64,000 nt of DNA from the NCBI RefSeq assembly GCF_012328925.1, contig NZ_JAAXLS010000002.1:310001-374000 (forward strand). The letters are read 5' to 3'. The translations under genes were made by a program, and so were the position numbers. Within the stretch, counting starts at the first letter, position 1, and each line of letters opens with the position of its first letter. Below, piece after piece: positions 1-7,851 of this stretch. The notes beneath the pieces are model-generated. The model ran no database searches and was not told the DNA's origin. It saw only the letters and a list, made by a program, of their open reading frames with translations. This DNA is from Amycolatopsis acididurans (GTDB taxonomy: Bacteria; Actinomycetota; Actinomycetes; Mycobacteriales; Pseudonocardiaceae).

Positions 1-240
1 GAAGTCAACGAAGCGTTCGCCAGCGTCGTGCTCGCCTGGCTCGAGGAAACCGGCGCCGACCCCGAACACGTCAACGTCAACGGCGGCGGCATCGCGCTCG
101 GCCATCCCATCGGCGCCACCGGCACGAAGCTGCTCGCGACGTTGCTGCACGAACTCGACCGCCGCGGTGGCCGCTACGGCCTGCAGACCATGTGCGAGGG
201 CGGCGGCACCGCGAACGTCACGATCATCGAACGGCTGTGA
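1..240 (+). CDS. Thiolase (acetyl-CoA acetyltransferase), C-terminal part only
   Basis: The window opens inside this gene, so only the last 79 residues are seen. They hold two late thiolase motifs: the histidine block NGGGIALGHPIGATG and the active-site cysteine block LQTMCEGGGTANVTIIERL near the C-terminus. Thiolases release acetyl-CoA or propionyl-CoA from a beta-ketoacyl-CoA. The next operon is the cholesterol ring C/D set, which in mycobacteria sits close to the steroid thiolase genes fadA5 and fadA6, so a FadA6-like role is likely. That assignment is by context only. The upstream start and regulatory region are outside the window. Confidence 0.9.
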   Translation, partial: EVNEAFASVVLAWLEETGADPEHVNVNGGGIALGHPIGATGTKLLATLLHELDRRGGRYGLQTMCEGGGTANVTIIERL

Positions 241-334
241 ACGGAACGGGTTCACCGCGTACCAATTAGCATGGCGGGCGGTTGTTAACCACCGGTTTTC
301 CCGGCTCCACCCGGCCGGTCGGCAGACTGACCGC

Positions 335-1159
335 ATGCCCACGGAAACCGGTTACGTGCTCGGCCACGACGATCCCGAGGTCGAGCGGCTCCTGCTGCAG
401 GGACGGCTCTACCGCGCCCACACCGAACAGGCGCTGCGCCTGGCCGGGCTCGAACCCGGGATGCGCGTGCTCGACGTGGGCTGCGGGCCCGGGGACGTGT
501 CGATCACCGCGGCACACCTGGTCGGCCCGACCGGCGCGGTCACCGCCGTCGACGCGCAGGCCGCCATCCTCGACGTCGCCGCGCTGCGGGCCGCCGAGCG
601 GCGACTGTCCACGATCACGTTCCGGCACGCCCGGATCGAGGACCTCGGGGCCGCCGAACCGTACGACGCGGTGATCGGGCGGCTGCTGCTCATGCACCTG
701 CCCGATCCCGTCGCGGCCCTGCGCCATCTGACGGGCCTCGTCCGGCCCGGCGGGGTGGTGACCTTCCAGGACTTCCAGGTCAGCGCCGCCACGAGCGTTC
801 CGGAACTGCCGCTGTTCACGCGGGTGCGCGACCTCATCGTGCGCAGCTTCCGCGGCGCCGGAGCGAACACCGAGATGGGCACCACGATGCACGAGCTCTT
901 CCGCCGCGCCGGCCTGCCGGCCCCGCGGTTGATCATGGGCGGCTACCTCGGCCCGCTGTCCGATCCGGACGTCATGGCCTTCGTCATGGGTGTGTGGCGT
1001 GTGCTGCTGCCCGTGGCCGCCCAGCTCGGCCTCGACCTGGACGACACGGTCACCGATCTGGCCGCGCTGCCCGGACGCCTGCGCGCCGAACCCGGCGCCG
1101 AGAACGCGATCGCGATCCTGCCGCCGCTGGTCACCGCGTGGGCCAGGCGGCCGGGCTGA
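335..1159 (+). CDS. SAM-dependent class I methyltransferase
   Basis: A 274-residue protein. The glycine-rich SAM-binding loop is clear at about residues 48-56 (VLDVGCGPGD), followed by the acidic strand-2 end (AVDAQ) and a late LRPGGVVTFQDF strand typical of small-molecule methyltransferases. The ATG at 335 (MPTETGYVLG) is preferred over more upstream in-frame starts because those would overlap the thiolase and lengthen the protein with unrelated sequence. It stops two bases before the convergent fgd gene. The substrate cannot be told; the weak class resemblance is to UbiE/arsenite-type and antibiotic methyltransferases. Confidence 0.85.
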   Translation: MPTETGYVLGHDDPEVERLLLQGRLYRAHTEQALRLAGLEPGMRVLDVGCGPGDVSITAAHLVGPTGAVTAVDAQAAILDVAALRAAERRLSTITFRHARIEDLGAAEPYDAVIGRLLLMHLPDPVAALRHLTGLVRPGGVVTFQDFQVSAATSVPELPLFTRVRDLIVRSFRGAGANTEMGTTMHELFRRAGLPAPRLIMGGYLGPLSDPDVMAFVMGVWRVLLPVAAQLGLDLDDTVTDLAALPGRLRAEPGAENAIAILPPLVTAWARRPG

Positions 1160-1161
1160 CT

Positions 1162-2166
1162 TCAGCCCAGTGCGCGCAGCCTCGGCAGCACGTCCTCGGC
1201 GAACTGGCTCAGGAAGCGCTCCTGGTCGTGGCCGGGGCCGTGGAAGACCAGGTGGTCGAGGCCCGCGTCCAGGTACGGCTTGATCTGCGCGACCGCCTCG
1301 TCCGGATCGGAGGCGACGATCCAGCGCTTGGCGATCTGCTCGATCGGCAGCTCGTCGGCCAGTCGCTCCATCTCCTCCGCGGAGGACACGGTGTGCTTCT
1401 GCTCCGCCGACAGCGACAGCGGCGCCCAGAACCGGGTGTTGTCCAGGGCCTTGCCCGGGTCCCGGTCATAGGACATCTTGATCTCGATCATCCGGTCTAT
1501 GCCCGCCGCGTCGCGTTCCGCGGCCGCCGCGCCCTCGTGCATCGCGGGCATCAGCTTCTCGGTGTAGAGATCCATCCCCTTACCCGAGGTGCAGATGAAC
1601 CCGTCCCCCGCGCGCCCCGCGTACTTGGCCACCACCGGCCCGCCGGCCGCGATGTAGACCGGGACCGGCCGCTCCGGCCGGTCGTAGATCTTGGCGTCGA
1701 CCAGCGTGTAGTAGTCGCCCTCGAACGACACGTTGTCCTTGGTCCACAGCTCACGCATGAGCCGGACCGACTCGCGCAGGCGCGCGAACCGCTCCTTGAA
1801 CTCCGGCCACTCCCGGCCCGACACGGCGATCTCGTTGAGCGCCTCGCCGGTACCCGCGCCCAGTATCACGCGCCCACCCGACAGCAACGACATCGTCGCG
1901 AAAGCCTGCGCGATCACGGCCGGGTTGTAACGGAACGTCGGGGTGAGCACGCTCGTGCCGATCAGCACGCGCTTCGTGCGCTCGGCCACCGCCGGCATCC
2001 ACGCGAGCGCCCACGGCGCGTGCCCGCCCTCATGCCGCCACGGCAGAAAGTGGTCGGACACCCACACCGAGTCGAGACCGACCTCCTCGGCCCGCACCGC
2101 GTACTCGACCAGATCCCGCGGCCCGAACTGCTCGGCCGACGCCTTGTAACCAACCCTCAAAGCCAT
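1162..2166 (-). CDS. fgd: F420-dependent glucose-6-phosphate dehydrogenase
   Basis: A 334-residue luciferase-like TIM-barrel enzyme that oxidises glucose-6-phosphate to 6-phosphogluconolactone and reduces coenzyme F420. The sequence closely resembles mycobacterial Fgd1: [14 protein letters not shown] start (here [12 protein letters not shown]), [15 protein letters not shown] around the F420 site, [20 protein letters not shown], and the phosphate-contacting region IASDPDEA preceded by AKRWIV. The length agrees (336 in mycobacteria). It lies 17 bases downstream of ipdC on the same strand, so it is probably the last gene of the steroid operon, an unusual position for fgd. The symbol rests on this strong by-eye match. 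Confidence 0.88.
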   Translation of the reverse strand: MALRVGYKASAEQFGPRDLVEYAVRAEEVGLDSVWVSDHFLPWRHEGGHAPWALAWMPAVAERTKRVLIGTSVLTPTFRYNPAVIAQAFATMSLLSGGRVILGAGTGEALNEIAVSGREWPEFKERFARLRESVRLMRELWTKDNVSFEGDYYTLVDAKIYDRPERPVPVYIAAGGPVVAKYAGRAGDGFICTSGKGMDLYTEKLMPAMHEGAAAAERDAAGIDRMIEIKMSYDRDPGKALDNTRFWAPLSLSAEQKHTVSSAEEMERLADELPIEQIAKRWIVASDPDEAVAQIKPYLDAGLDHLVFHGPGHDQERFLSQFAEDVLPRLRALG

Positions 2167-2183
2167 GATCCCGATCCTAGTCC

Positions 2184-3230
2184 TCAGCCGAGGCGGTGCA
2201 GGATCTCCTCGGCCTGGGTCACCGCGCCCTCGATGATCTCCGCCACCGTCGGCAGGTCCCGGATCATGCCCACCACCTGGCCCGAGGCCAGCACACCGGC
2301 GTCGGTGCGCCCCTCGACCAGGCCCGCACGCAGCAGCATCGGCGTGTTGGCGGCCATGATCAGCTGACCCCAGCTCAGGTCGTTGCCGTGTTTCATGGCC
2401 AGCCCCTCGCGCACCATGGCCGGCAGCGAGAGCCCGGTGATCTTGCGGAACCGCAGGGCGTTGCGCACCGCCCGGGCGGTGCCGCGCACCCGGCCGGCGC
2501 TTTCGAGTTGGTCGACCAGTGCCGTGCGCAGCACCCGGTGCGGCAGCCCGTCGACGCGGCGGGTCACCACGGTGCCGGTGAGGTTCTGCTCCAGGTACAG
2601 GCTTTTGACCTCGTCGGGGACGGTGCTCTCCTTACTCAGCAGGAACCGCGTGCCCATCGCGACACCCGCCGCCCCGTAGGCGAGCGCGGCGGCCAGCCCA
2701 CGCCCGTCGAAGAAGCCGCCCGCGGCGATGACCGGAATGTCCACCGCGTCCAGTACCGAGGGCAGCAGCAGCGTGGTGGCCACTCCCCCGGTGTGCCCGC
2801 CGCCCTCGCCGCCCTGCACGATCACGGCGTGCGCGCCCCATGAGGCGACCTTTTCGGCATGCCGCGCCGCGCCGATCGAGGGCACGACGACGATGCCGTG
2901 GTCGGAGAGCTTGGCGATCATCTCCTTGCGCGGCGCGAGCGCGAACGAGGCGACCTTGACCCCCTCACGGATGAGCAGGTCGACCCGCTGCCCGGCGTCC
3001 GCCGCGTCGGCGCGCAGGTTGACCCCGAACGGTTTGTCCGTGCGCTTCTTCACCTCCGCGACGGCCGACTCCAGCTGCGGGTAGGTCATCGTGGCCGAGG
3101 CGAGGATGCCCAGCCCGCCGGCTTCGGCGGTGGCGGAGACGAGCCGGGGCCCCGCGACCCAGCCCATGCCCGTCTGCACCACGGGATGCTCGATTCCGAC
3201 CAGCCCGGTCAGCGCCGTGCGGATGCTCAC
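2184..3230 (-). CDS. ipdC: IpdC-like flavin enzyme (nitronate monooxygenase / 2-nitropropane dioxygenase fold)
   Basis: A 348-residue NMO-family protein with an N-terminal [19 protein letters not shown] segment, the flavin-binding [12 protein letters not shown] loop and the phosphate-binding [15 protein letters not shown] followed by [11 protein letters not shown]. In Mycobacterium tuberculosis the gene next to ipdAB (Rv3553, ipdC) encodes such an enzyme, acting on the hydroxylated indane-propionate CoA thioester during ring C/D breakdown. Here its GTG start overlaps the ipdB stop by four bases (GTGA), indicating translational coupling. The symbol is given from family plus gene order. Confidence 0.85.
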   Translation of the reverse strand: MSIRTALTGLVGIEHPVVQTGMGWVAGPRLVSATAEAGGLGILASATMTYPQLESAVAEVKKRTDKPFGVNLRADAADAGQRVDLLIREGVKVASFALAPRKEMIAKLSDHGIVVVPSIGAARHAEKVASWGAHAVIVQGGEGGGHTGGVATTLLLPSVLDAVDIPVIAAGGFFDGRGLAAALAYGAAGVAMGTRFLLSKESTVPDEVKSLYLEQNLTGTVVTRRVDGLPHRVLRTALVDQLESAGRVRGTARAVRNALRFRKITGLSLPAMVREGLAMKHGNDLSWGQLIMAANTPMLLRAGLVEGRTDAGVLASGQVVGMIRDLPTVAEIIEGAVTQAEEILHRLG

Positions 3231-3949
3231 GATGGAACTTCCTTGTCCCGCAGGCTTTTCGGGTCCAGTATCTCGCGGATCAGCAGCAGCTCCTCATCGG
3301 TGGGCTCGCGGCTCACATCGGCCCCGTCGCAGTCGACGTCGAACGAGGTCACGGCCGTCACCTCCTCGGCCGTCACGCCGGGATGCAGCGAGACGGCGCG
3401 CATGGCGTGCTCGGGCCCGTCGAACGCGAACACGCCGAGGTTGGTGACCACGCGGTGCACGTCGTGGTAACGCAGCCCGGCCTTGGCGGCGTTGTCGTAA
3501 CCGACGCCGGACACGACGTCGACCGCGTCGACGAACACCCGCTTGCTGTGGCGGGGCACCCAGTAGCTGGTGCGGTGATTGGCGGTGTTGCCCGGCGCGC
3601 CGCGCACGCCGAGCAGTTGCTTGGCGGGGCGGGCGTGGTCGCCGATGGCGGAGATGTTCTGGTTGCCGAACCGGTCGATCTGGTTGGCGCCCATCACGAC
3701 GTGCCGCTTGCCGTGCGGGACGATCGTGTCGAGCATCTTGCGAAACGGCTGCCACCCCTCCACGACGCCCTCGTCGGTCATCAGGTAGGCCTCGCCGTCG
3801 GAGAGCAGCAGATCCGGTTCGAACGTGCGCCGCGCGAGTTTGGCGCCCAGCGACGGGATCAGCCCCATCGGGCTGGCCACGATCTCCCCGTCGCCACGGA
3901 ACAGCTCGGCCACCGCCACGACGGCGATCTCGGCCCTGGTCGCGCTCAT
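3227..3949 (-). CDS. ipdB: Cholesterol ring-cleaving hydrolase subunit IpdB
   Basis: A 240-residue protein of the CoA-transferase beta fold. IpdA and IpdB form a heterotetrameric hydrolase (not a real CoA transferase) that opens the last steroid ring, converting COCHEA-CoA to MOODA-CoA. Visible features: ELFRGDGEIVASPMGLIPSLGA at the N-terminus and the VMGANQIDRFGNQNISAIGDH block. The start at MSATRAE is chosen because it has a strong ribosome site (GGAGGTGGC) and overlaps the ipdA stop as ATGA; a longer upstream frame exists but would run far into ipdA. Both ends are coupled to neighbours. Confidence 0.9.
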   Translation of the reverse strand: MSATRAEIAVVAVAELFRGDGEIVASPMGLIPSLGAKLARRTFEPDLLLSDGEAYLMTDEGVVEGWQPFRKMLDTIVPHGKRHVVMGANQIDRFGNQNISAIGDHARPAKQLLGVRGAPGNTANHRTSYWVPRHSKRVFVDAVDVVSGVGYDNAAKAGLRYHDVHRVVTNLGVFAFDGPEHAMRAVSLHPGVTAEEVTAVTSFDVDCDGADVSREPTDEELLLIREILDPKSLRDKEVPS

Positions 3950-4809
3950 GCCACCTCCGCCTCGAACTTGTCCACTTCGGACAGATAGGTCTTCTCGTCC
4001 CCGGACAGGAACCGGTCGGCGAAACCCGGCCACGCGTCGAGGTCCTTGGCGCAGGCGGCGTAGTGACGCTGGAACCGTTCGTCCCGCCCGTAGTCGGGCA
4101 CCGCCGTGGTGAAGTGCGCACCCCTCGGCGCCTCCACCACACCATCCACAGTGGACCGATTGAGCAGCAGCGACTGCACCGGGCCTTCTTTGGTCAGCTC
4201 GCCGGTGTCCACGACCTTCTCCACCGACACGAACCTTCGCTTCGCCGCGAGGCAGAACAGGTCGTCGAAATAGGGATCCGGGCCGAGATACTGCGCGTTA
4301 CCCCGCGCGTCACCGCGATTGAGGTGCACCAGCGCCACATCGAGTTCCCGCGCGGGCACCGCGACCAATTCCTCGCCGTCGGCATAGGGCGAGCGCACCG
4401 TGCGCAGGCCGGGGTTCACGCGCATCACGTCCGAACCCAGCCCGGCCCGCAACGGCAGGAACGGCAACCGCTGCGCGGCGGCGGACAGCGCGGCGCCGAA
4501 CATGCCCTCGTCGTACTCGGTGACCTCGATCGCACCGGTCTCGCGGGCCCGGCCGAACCACGGGTCGAACGGCACCGAGTCGAGCGTGACGAACCCGAAC
4601 ACCACCCGCTTGACCTTGCCCGCCGCGCACAGCAGCCCCACATCCGGACCGCCGTAGGACACCACGGTCAGGTCCTTCACCGGGGTCCGCAGCAACGCCC
4701 GCACCAGGGCCATCGGCTTGCGGCGGGAACCCCACCCGCCGATGCCGACGGTCATCCCGTCGCGGATCTCGGCGGCCACCTCGTCGGCGGTCATGCGTTT
4801 ATCGGCCAT
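3946..4809 (-). CDS. ipdA: Cholesterol ring-cleaving hydrolase subunit IpdA
   Basis: A 287-residue CoA-transferase alpha-type subunit, partner of IpdB. The N-terminal GMTVGIGGWGSRRKPMALVRALL segment is the family's glycine-rich CoA site. The acidic EYDEGMF stretch at residues 98-104 contains Glu101, which by eye lines up with the catalytic glutamate (Glu105) reported for the M. tuberculosis enzyme. The end overlaps ipdB by four bases and the start lies inside the end of echA20 (11-base overlap), so the whole set reads as one transcript. Function follows from the established HIP/cholesterol ring C/D pathway. Confidence 0.92.
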   Translation of the reverse strand: MADKRMTADEVAAEIRDGMTVGIGGWGSRRKPMALVRALLRTPVKDLTVVSYGGPDVGLLCAAGKVKRVVFGFVTLDSVPFDPWFGRARETGAIEVTEYDEGMFGAALSAAAQRLPFLPLRAGLGSDVMRVNPGLRTVRSPYADGEELVAVPARELDVALVHLNRGDARGNAQYLGPDPYFDDLFCLAAKRRFVSVEKVVDTGELTKEGPVQSLLLNRSTVDGVVEAPRGAHFTTAVPDYGRDERFQRHYAACAKDLDAWPGFADRFLSGDEKTYLSEVDKFEAEVA

Positions 4810-5542
4810 TCAGGAACTCCTCACGGGCCTCGTCCGACGCGCCGAGCAGGTTCAGCTCGAAGGTGAAGCCCTGCTCGAACCGGTAACTGCGGTGCACCTG
4901 GATCGGGTCGATCCCGTTGAGCGCCTCCTTCGCGGCGCGGATGACCCGGGTGTCCTTCTTCGCGATGTCCCGCGCCACCGCCAGCGCCGCCTCGTCCAGC
5001 CCCTCGCGCGGCACCACCTGGTACACCGAGCCGTGCGCGTGCAGTTCGGCGGCGGTGATCGTGCGCGCGGTGAAGTACAGGGTGCGCATCAGATGCTGCG
5101 GCACCAGCCGCGCCAGATGCGTCGCCGCCCCGAGCGCGCCACGTTCGACCTCGGGCACCCCGAACGTCGCGTCCTCGGACGCGATCACCACGTCCGCGTT
5201 GCCCACCAGGCCGATGCCGCCACCGAGGCAGAACCCGTGCACCGCCGCCACCACCGGCACCGCACAGTCGTAGACCGCACCGAACGCGGCGTAGCAGCCG
5301 CGGTTCGCGCCGACGAGCGCGTCGTATCCGGCGCTGCGCTGGATCTCCTTGATGTCCACACCGGCGTTGAAACCACGGCCTTCGGCCCGCAGCACGACGA
5401 CGTGCACCTCGGGATCCTCGCCCGCGCGCCTGATCGCGGTCGCGAGGTCGAACCAGCCCTGCACCGGCAACGCGTTGACCGGCGGGAAGTCCACCGTCAG
5501 GACCTCGATGTGTTCCTCGGCCCGTTCTGTCCTGATCGGCAT
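4799..5542 (-). CDS. echA20: Enoyl-CoA hydratase family ring-D hydrolase EchA20
   Basis: A 247-residue crotonase-fold protein. The oxyanion-hole segments are visible as EGRGFNAGVDIKE (about residues 60-72) and VHGFCLGGGIGLVGNADVVIA (about 98-118). In M. tuberculosis EchA20 (Rv3550) hydrolyses ring D of the indene-carboxyl-CoA intermediate just ahead of IpdAB. The start MPIRTERAEEH overlaps the upstream SDR stop by one base (TGATG); an in-frame upstream extension was not used because it lies entirely inside the SDR. Order echA20-ipdA-ipdB-ipdC matches the mycobacterial locus. Confidence 0.88.
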   Translation of the reverse strand: MPIRTERAEEHIEVLTVDFPPVNALPVQGWFDLATAIRRAGEDPEVHVVVLRAEGRGFNAGVDIKEIQRSAGYDALVGANRGCYAAFGAVYDCAVPVVAAVHGFCLGGGIGLVGNADVVIASEDATFGVPEVERGALGAATHLARLVPQHLMRTLYFTARTITAAELHAHGSVYQVVPREGLDEAALAVARDIAKKDTRVIRAAKEALNGIDPIQVHRSYRFEQGFTFELNLLGASDEAREEFLNGR

Positions 5543-6450
5543 CAGCTCGCTCCGTACACGGGTTCGGGCTCGGGCGCGCGCTCGAGCAGATCGGTCACCA
5601 CCGGGCCGAGTTCGGCGGGCGCCCAGCGGCTGCCCTTGTCGGTCTCCGGGCCGTGGCGCCAGGCCTGGGCGAGCGAGACCTTGCCACCCTCGACCTCGAA
5701 CACGCGGCCGGTCACCGCCGCCGATTCGGTGCTGCCCAGCCACACCACCAGCGGCGAGATGTTCTCCGGCGCCATCGCGTCGAAGCCGTCGTCGGGGCGG
5801 GCCATCATCTCCGCGAACACGTCCTCGGTCATCCTGGTGCGCGCCGAGGGCGCGATCGCGTTCACCGTCACCCCGTACCGGCCCAGCTCCGCGGCCGCGA
5901 CCACGGTCAGCCCGGCGATCCCGGCCTTCGCCGCGGAGTAGTTGACCTGCCCGACGCTGCCCAGCAGGCCCGCGCCCGAACTGGTGTTGATCACCCGGGC
6001 GGCGGGGGTGCGCCCGGCTTTCGCCTCACCGCGCCAGTACTCGGCCGCGTGCCGCAACGGCGCGAAATGGCCCTTCAGATGTACGCGGATCACCGCGTCC
6101 CACTCGTCCTCGCCGAGGTTGACCAGCATCCGGTCCCGCACGAAACCCGCGTTGTTCACCAGCACGTCCAGGCCGCCGAAATGCTCCGCGGCCGTGCGCA
6201 CCAGATTCCGGGCGCCCGCGAAGTCCGCGACATCGTCGGTGCTGGCCACCGCCTTACCGCCCAGCGCCTCGATCTCCGCCACGACCTGCGCCGCCGGGCC
6301 GTCCGCCGTCGCCGAACCGTCGAGGGCCACCCCGACGTCGTTGACGACGACCCGCGCCCCTTCCGCCGCGAACGCCAGCGCGTGCGCCCGTCCGATGCCG
6401 CGTCCCGCGCCGGTCACGATGACCACGCGGTCCTGGCACAACCCGTTCAC
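5542..6450 (-). CDS. Short-chain dehydrogenase of the steroid ring C/D operon (Rv3548c-like)
   Basis: A 302-residue classical-type SDR. The cofactor motif VTGAGRGIGRAHALAFAAEG (residues 12-31), NNAG (about 108-111) and the catalytic Ser...Tyr-x3-Lys (INTSSGAGLLGS then YSAAKAG) are all present. The length (about 300) and the long C-terminal extension after the substrate loop fit the Rv3548c-like dehydrogenases found beside echA20 in mycobacteria; in this window it is co-directional rather than divergent. The GTG start follows GGGAGGATCA. The exact alcohol oxidised is not established from sequence. Confidence 0.85.
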   Translation of the reverse strand: MNGLCQDRVVIVTGAGRGIGRAHALAFAAEGARVVVNDVGVALDGSATADGPAAQVVAEIEALGGKAVASTDDVADFAGARNLVRTAAEHFGGLDVLVNNAGFVRDRMLVNLGEDEWDAVIRVHLKGHFAPLRHAAEYWRGEAKAGRTPAARVINTSSGAGLLGSVGQVNYSAAKAGIAGLTVVAAAELGRYGVTVNAIAPSARTRMTEDVFAEMMARPDDGFDAMAPENISPLVVWLGSTESAAVTGRVFEVEGGKVSLAQAWRHGPETDKGSRWAPAELGPVVTDLLERAPEPEPVYGAS

Positions 6451-6481
6451 TGATCCTCCCGATAACTACAGTGTCTTTGTT

Positions 6482-6568
6482 AATAGTCCGACCACAGTCA
6501 CGGCTATCCGGCTTGCGTAGCAACGGTCACGTATCGCTCGAGGTTCGCCTGCTTTTGGTCGGACTATT
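6482..6568. repeat. 13-bp perfect inverted repeat between and inside the two SDR genes
   Basis: AATAGTCCGACCA at 6482-6494 is repeated in inverted orientation (TGGTCGGACTATT) at 6556-6568, with 61 bases between. The left arm is upstream of the SDR at 5542; the right arm encodes part of the C-terminal tail of the SDR at 6527. It could be a long-stem RNA structure or paired regulator sites. No regulator family is recognised for it. Confidence 0.6.
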
Positions 6569-7324
6569 GACGTCGGTCGCGGTGTGGAAGGCCGGCATCT
6601 CCCCGCCGCCGTGCACCCGCAGCGTGGCGCCCGAGACGTAGGAAGCCAGCCCGGAAGCCAGAAACGCCGCGCAGGAGCCGATCTCCTCCGGGTCGGCGAG
6701 CCTGCCCAGCGGCACGGTCTTGCCCACCGCTTCCACGGCCGCCTCGCTGCCGTAGTGCAGATGTGCCTGCTCGGTGCGCACCATGCCCACGTCCAGCGCG
6801 TTGACCCGCACCTTCGGCGCCCACTCGACCGCGAGGCTCGTGGTCAGGCTGTCCAGCCCGGCCTTCGCCGCGCCGTAGGCGGCTGTGCCCGGCGACGGGC
6901 GGGTCCCGCTCACGCTGGAGATCATGACGATCGCGCCGCCGGTGTCCTGGGTCTGCATCACGGCGTTGGCGTGCTGCGCCACCAGCAGCGGAGCCAGCAG
7001 GTTCAGCGCGACGATCTTGTCGTGGAACCTCGGCGAGGCCTCGGCCGCAGGCGCGAACGGGCTGCCTCCGGCGTTGTTGACCACCACATCCAGCCGCCCG
7101 TGCCGGTCGGCGATCCCGCGCACCATCGCCGCTACCTGGTTCTCGTCACGCACGTCGCACGCCACGAATTCGGTGTCCGGCGACAGGGACTCCGGCTCGT
7201 GCCGCGCGCACGCCACGACCGTGGCGCCGTGTGCGCGGAACACCCGGCTGATGCCGAGGCCCACGCCGCGAACGCCACCGGTCACCAGCACCACGGCGCC
7301 GGCCAGTCCGAGATCAGTCCTCAC
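6527..7324 (-). CDS. Short-chain dehydrogenase heading the steroid ring C/D operon (Rv3549c-like)
   Basis: A 265-residue SDR with the NAD(P) motif VTGGVRGVGLGISR, NNAGG, and the catalytic ISSVSG serine with YGAAKAG. It is the first gene of the minus-strand operon and is similar in kind to Rv3549c, the SDR that neighbours echA20 in mycobacteria. The second GTG (VRTDLGLAG) is chosen because GAAGGTGG lies about seven bases upstream; a TTG 24 bases further up is possible. The last 15 residues (about NSPTKSRRTSSDT) look non-conserved and lie over an inverted repeat. A KstR-like operator sits 28 bases upstream. Confidence 0.85.
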   Translation of the reverse strand: MRTDLGLAGAVVLVTGGVRGVGLGISRVFRAHGATVVACARHEPESLSPDTEFVACDVRDENQVAAMVRGIADRHGRLDVVVNNAGGSPFAPAAEASPRFHDKIVALNLLAPLLVAQHANAVMQTQDTGGAIVMISSVSGTRPSPGTAAYGAAKAGLDSLTTSLAVEWAPKVRVNALDVGMVRTEQAHLHYGSEAAVEAVGKTVPLGRLADPEEIGSCAAFLASGLASYVSGATLRVHGGGEMPAFHTATDVNSPTKSRRTSSDT

Positions 7325-7351
7325 CGGCACACCACCTTCCGCCCACAAAAC

Positions 7352-7365
7352 TAGAACATGTTCTC
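7352..7365. promoter_or_regulatory. KstR-like operator upstream of the steroid operon
   Basis: TAGAACATGTTCTC fits the published KstR consensus TnnAACnnGTTnnA at every fixed base except the last (C for A), and its core AGAACATGTTCT is a perfect palindrome. It lies 28 bases upstream of the chosen GTG of the first SDR gene, a position suited to repression of that operon. KstR is the TetR-family cholesterol regulator of actinomycetes; kstR itself is not in this window. Confidence 0.75.
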
Positions 7366-7449
7366 ACTGTGGACAACCCTGCCACACTGGCGTGGCGCAC
7401 GACAATGACCCCGGAAACAGGAACTCGTTTCCGGGGCTGGCCGGTGGGA

Positions 7450-7818
7450 CTACCTGGGTTGCGCGACCTCGTAGGTGCCGTCGACGCCGCGGACGGTCAG
7501 CGTCACGCTCTTGGTGACACCGCCGAGCACCACCGTGCAGTCGAACGAGATCCCGGCCTGCACGGCCTGGCCGGACGGGCAGCGGACGGCGCCGACATCG
7601 GTCAGCTGGTAGGACGCGACGAGCACGCGCCGCACGCCGTCTTCCAGCGCGGCTTCGTCGAAGATGCGCGGCGCCGGACTCAGGCTGCTGGTGGAACCGG
7701 CCGATACGACCCCGCCGGAGCTGGGCGGCGGCGGTGCGTCACCGCCGCCAGCGCACCCCGCGAGCAGGATCAGCGCCGAGCCCGCGGCCCCGGCCCACGC
7801 TGCGGAACGCCACGCCAC
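7450..7818 (-). CDS. DUF4333 lipoprotein
   Basis: A 122-residue predicted secreted lipoprotein. The signal peptide has a short charged start, a hydrophobic core (SALILLAG) and a lipobox LAGC with the acylated Cys at about residue 22, followed by a Gly/Pro/Ser linker. The rest (VRRVLVASYQLTDVGAVRCPSGQAVQAGISFDCTVVLGG...VTLTVRGVDGTYEV) is the DUF4333 domain with its two conserved cysteines. The start is GTG. Its role is unknown. A second DUF4333 protein occurs at 9186-9836. Confidence 0.8.
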   Translation of the reverse strand: MAWRSAAWAGAAGSALILLAGCAGGGDAPPPPSSGGVVSAGSTSSLSPAPRIFDEAALEDGVRRVLVASYQLTDVGAVRCPSGQAVQAGISFDCTVVLGGVTKSVTLTVRGVDGTYEVAQPR

Positions 7819-7851
7819 CCGCTGCCCCCGAAACGTTCGCTACCTGTGTGA

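Noticed and set aside
7371..7397. A GGACA word near the KstR site as a further BMC-type element
   Set aside because: The sequence 17 bases on reads TGGCG, not TGTCC, so the pair is incomplete.
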